This document shows, one piece after another, positions 62,027-64,000 of a DNA stretch of 64,000 nucleotides. The notes under the pieces are model-generated. The model made no database searches and was not told the origin of the DNA. It was given only the letters and a program-made list of their open reading frames with translations. The stretch comes from Hyphomicrobium_A sp963728165 (lineage in GTDB: Bacteria > Pseudomonadota > Alphaproteobacteria > Rhizobiales > Hyphomicrobiaceae). Where the stretch lies: the NCBI GenBank assembly GCA_963728165.1, contig CAVSIY010000006.1:1207049-1271048 (forward strand), in the 5' to 3' direction. The translations under genes were made by a program, and so were the position numbers. Positions within the stretch are counted from its first letter, which is position 1. Every line of letters starts with the position of its first letter.

Positions 62027-62527
62027 CTATTCGCCCGCTGCGTCCAACACCGTCATCAGCACCGCCCTGGCCGGCTTGTCTGATGCGCGCGCGATCTCGG
62101 AGAGCCGTGCGTCACTGGATTCGATCACGAAGCCCTGGCGCTTGAGCGCGGCCTCGAGCTCGCTCGGCAAGACATCGAGCACGGTGCCCACGTCGGCTAG
62201 CTTGGCATTCTGCATCGCCTGCATGAGCGTGCGGGCCGGGTCGCCACGCTGCGACAGGCTCGCGGGAACGATGAAGGCGCCCGCCGCAACGAGTGCCAGA
62301 GCGAGCGGTGCGTAAATCGTCCTGCGGCGGACATAGGTCTTCAGTGCCGCCCAATTCTTGTAGATGTGCAACCCGACCGCGAGCACGAGCGCGACGGCCA
62401 GCCACTCGTGCATTTCGCTCAAGACGTTCTTTCCCAGGTGGAAGAACATCGCCACGCCAGAGCCGGCGACCACGAGAAACAGTGTTGCCGTGATGGCAGT
62501 CGTGTACTTGTTGATGAAGTTGCGCAT
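62027..62527 (-). CDS. DUF4405-like membrane protein
   Basis: The 166-residue protein has three hydrophobic segments (TTAITATLFLVVAGSGVAMF, WLAVALVLAVGLHIYKNW, and IYAPLALALVAAGAFIVPAS) with His residues in FFHLGK, MHEWL and LHIYKNW, as in DUF4405, a family with possible haem-binding membrane helices. A soluble C-terminal domain follows. AAGGGG lies eight bases before the ATG at 62527. Confidence 0.75.
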   Translation of the reverse strand: MRNFINKYTTAITATLFLVVAGSGVAMFFHLGKNVLSEMHEWLAVALVLAVGLHIYKNWAALKTYVRRRTIYAPLALALVAAGAFIVPASLSQRGDPARTLMQAMQNAKLADVGTVLDVLPSELEAALKRQGFVIESSDARLSEIARASDKPARAVLMTVLDAAGE

Positions 62528-62680
62528 CTTGCTCACCCCTTGCGCGGCGACTTGGGCCCGCTCGCTCTTTACAACGGCAAGCGGCGCGCCGTTCCGTCGT
62601 ATCGAGGCGTTAAGGGGGTTGCGACCAAACGGCTCGCTGAAAACGCGATGGCGGCGATCGGCATTGCCGCCGCATTAGGG

Positions 62681-64000
62681 TCAGAGCAGCGCCCACTCCT
62701 GCGCCATCAGAGCCGAGGCCACGATCACGGCGTTCGTCGCCATGTGCGCGGCAATCGCGTCCGAAAGCCGGTTCGTGCGGTATACGAGCAGCGCGTAGAT
62801 GGCGCCTGCAAGCGCGGCTGCGACCCAGCGTTGGTGCATCAGCCCGAACAGCACCGCGGTGGCAATGAACGACAGCCAGGTGAACTGGCCCGGCGCGACC
62901 CGCCAGAAATCGCGTGCAACGAGCGCGCGCTGAAAATAGCCGCGAAAGGCCAGCTCCTCGGTCATGGGGACGAGGACGACGGCGCCGAGGGCGCGGCACG
63001 CCATCCATGCCGCCACCACCCACGCCGGCAGCGTCGGAAGCCAAGCGGCAAGCGTCGCCCCGGAGCCGTCGTCGTGTGCGGTCGCGATCCAGACGATACC
63101 GACGGCAATGCCGACGCCGATCGACAGCGGCGACACCGCCGAGGCGAAGCCGGCATAGACGTCGCGGAAGGCCCACAGCGCGCCGCCGACCGCGATCACC
63201 TTCAAGACGTAGAGCCACTGGTCGTGGGGAGCGAACAGCGACGCCAGAATACTCGTAGCCATCAGCGCCATGAACGGAACGAGGAGGGCGAGCAGCAGCC
63301 GGTCGTTGGGGTCGGCTGCAGCGCGTGGCGCGTCGGTGGCGCGCGCACTGAAGAATGCCATCCGGCGCGAAGCCGCCATGATGCCGATCCCCACGCCGAG
63401 GAACCCGATCCATCCGGCCTGCGAGTGGAAGCCGTTGAGCGCGATCTCGGCGGAGACGTGCCGGCCGATGCTCAAGAGCATGGCAATGCGCAGCGCGTTC
63501 AGCGTCCACACCGCGACGATGGCAATCGGAAACAGCAAAAGCGCATTGGGAAATCGCAGATCGCGGCGCATCAGCCAGCAGTAGAGCGCCAGGAAGGCGA
63601 CGACGAGCCCGATGCCTTCGTAGCCCGAGCATTCCTTCAGGATGAGGACGTGGAAATCTCCCACGCCCAAGAGCTGCTGGGACGTGTCGATGACGACGTC
63701 GGACTCATAAAGCGTCAGCACCCAGTGCGAGACGACGAGCGTCGCGCCCGACAACGTGCTCCAGCTTTCAAGCGAAAGGCGGCCGGCCAAGACGAGAAGG
63801 CAGGCGCTCAAGACCGCCACCCCGATCTGCGTCGGCGCGGTCCTGACGAGCCATTGCCAGAAGGAGAGCGGCGCGGCGAGGAGCGCGAGCGACGCCGCCA
63901 TGGCGAGCAAGAGGCCGCAGTAGAGGGCGAACCAGTGCCACGGTGGCGCCGGCGTGTGTGCCGCAAGATTCGAGAACGCAATCGTCGCCGCGAGGACGAT
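62681..64000 (-). CDS. xrtE: Exosortase E/CAAX protease fusion, N-terminus beyond the window
   Basis: The frame is open to the window end, so at least 439 residues are seen. The first half is an exosortase, a membrane cysteine transpeptidase, with its catalytic Cys in LKECSGYEGIGLV, Arg in WTLNALRIAMLLS and His in NGFHSQAGWIGF. The second half is a CAAX-type (ABI) protease with EELAFRGYF and HQRWVAAALAGAIYALL. This fusion is the hallmark of exosortase E (VPEID-CTERM system). It would sort and cut C-terminal anchors of exported proteins. No substrate gene with a VPEID tail is visible in the window. Confidence 0.85.
   Translation of the reverse strand: MVLAATIAFSNLAAHTPAPPWHWFALYCGLLLAMAASLALLAAPLSFWQWLVRTAPTQIGVAVLSACLLVLAGRLSLESWSTLSGATLVVSHWVLTLYESDVVIDTSQQLLGVGDFHVLILKECSGYEGIGLVVAFLALYCWLMRRDLRFPNALLLFPIAIVAVWTLNALRIAMLLSIGRHVSAEIALNGFHSQAGWIGFLGVGIGIMAASRRMAFFSARATDAPRAAADPNDRLLLALLVPFMALMATSILASLFAPHDQWLYVLKVIAVGGALWAFRDVYAGFASAVSPLSIGVGIAVGIVWIATAHDDGSGATLAAWLPTLPAWVVAAWMACRALGAVVLVPMTEELAFRGYFQRALVARDFWRVAPGQFTWLSFIATAVLFGLMHQRWVAAALAGAIYALLVYRTNRLSDAIAAHMATNAVIVASALMAQEWALL

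Noticed and set aside
1..64000. tRNA, rRNA or riboswitch genes
   Set aside because: I looked in the gaps over 100 bases and saw no cloverleaf, rRNA motif or known riboswitch core; a covariance-model search would be needed to exclude them.

Overview
The window (64 kb, high GC) is a chromosomal segment of an alphaproteobacterium, most likely of the order Hyphomicrobiales (Rhizobiales). The evidence is gene content: a CcrM-type GANTC methyltransferase, an IalB-family exported protein, a BcsS-like protein, an F0-only ATP synthase operon (I-a-c-b'-b) without the F1 genes, the cytochrome oxidase order ctaC-ctaD-ctaB-coxF-ctaG-ctaE-DUF983-SURF1, and the orders ispH-thrB-rnhA and smc-dsbA-dsbA-DUF721/mutY. 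Most of it is core genome. I see no rRNA, tRNA, CRISPR array, prophage or intact insertion sequence.

Layout. 1-300: tail of a GIY-YIG protein carrying a dispersed palindromic repeat. 0.37-6.1 kb: a tetR-MFP-RND efflux operon (minus strand) with a tandem array of double palindromes lodged exactly between the MFP stop and the RND start. 6.1-8.4 kb: BcsS-like, phasin-like and IalB-like genes around an AT-rich spacer. 8.8-15.8 kb: aa3-type cytochrome c oxidase operon with its assembly factors. 15.9-23.1 kb: thrC, a frameshifted M16 protease, a RimJ-like acetyltransferase and a very large membrane GGDEF/EAL protein with a proline-rich tail. 23.2-28.7 kb: YqgE, DsbD-N-like, peroxiredoxin, rnhA-thrB-ispH and a lipoprotein. 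28.8-31.4 kb: F0 operon with a near-consensus promoter. 31.7-37.5 kb: membrane patatin and smc. 37.6-41.0 kb: two DsbA-like proteins, DUF721 and mutY. 41-48.9 kb: small exported proteins, an FMO, ccrM, rnhB, a radical SAM protein and a pair of rSAM-associated transferases. 48.9-59.8 kb: moaB, uracil-DNA glycosylase, ETF-QO, a TPR protein, ispE, a glyoxalase, polyprenyl synthase, DUF2007-methyltransferase, S49 peptidase and DUF302. 59.8-64 kb: a frameshifted ThDP decarboxylase, small proteins and an exosortase E/CAAX protease fusion cut by the window end.

The most unusual structure is the 3538-4027 array. Collapsing it at its CTAG ends would restore a junction where the MFP stop TAG directly abuts the RND ATG. 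The inserted element therefore kept the stop codon and supplies a new Shine-Dalgarno-like AAGGGA. Three otherwise normal genes (an M16 protease, atpF and a ThDP enzyme) each carry one apparent extra base, which could be sequencing error or real disruption and should be checked before the breaks are interpreted.
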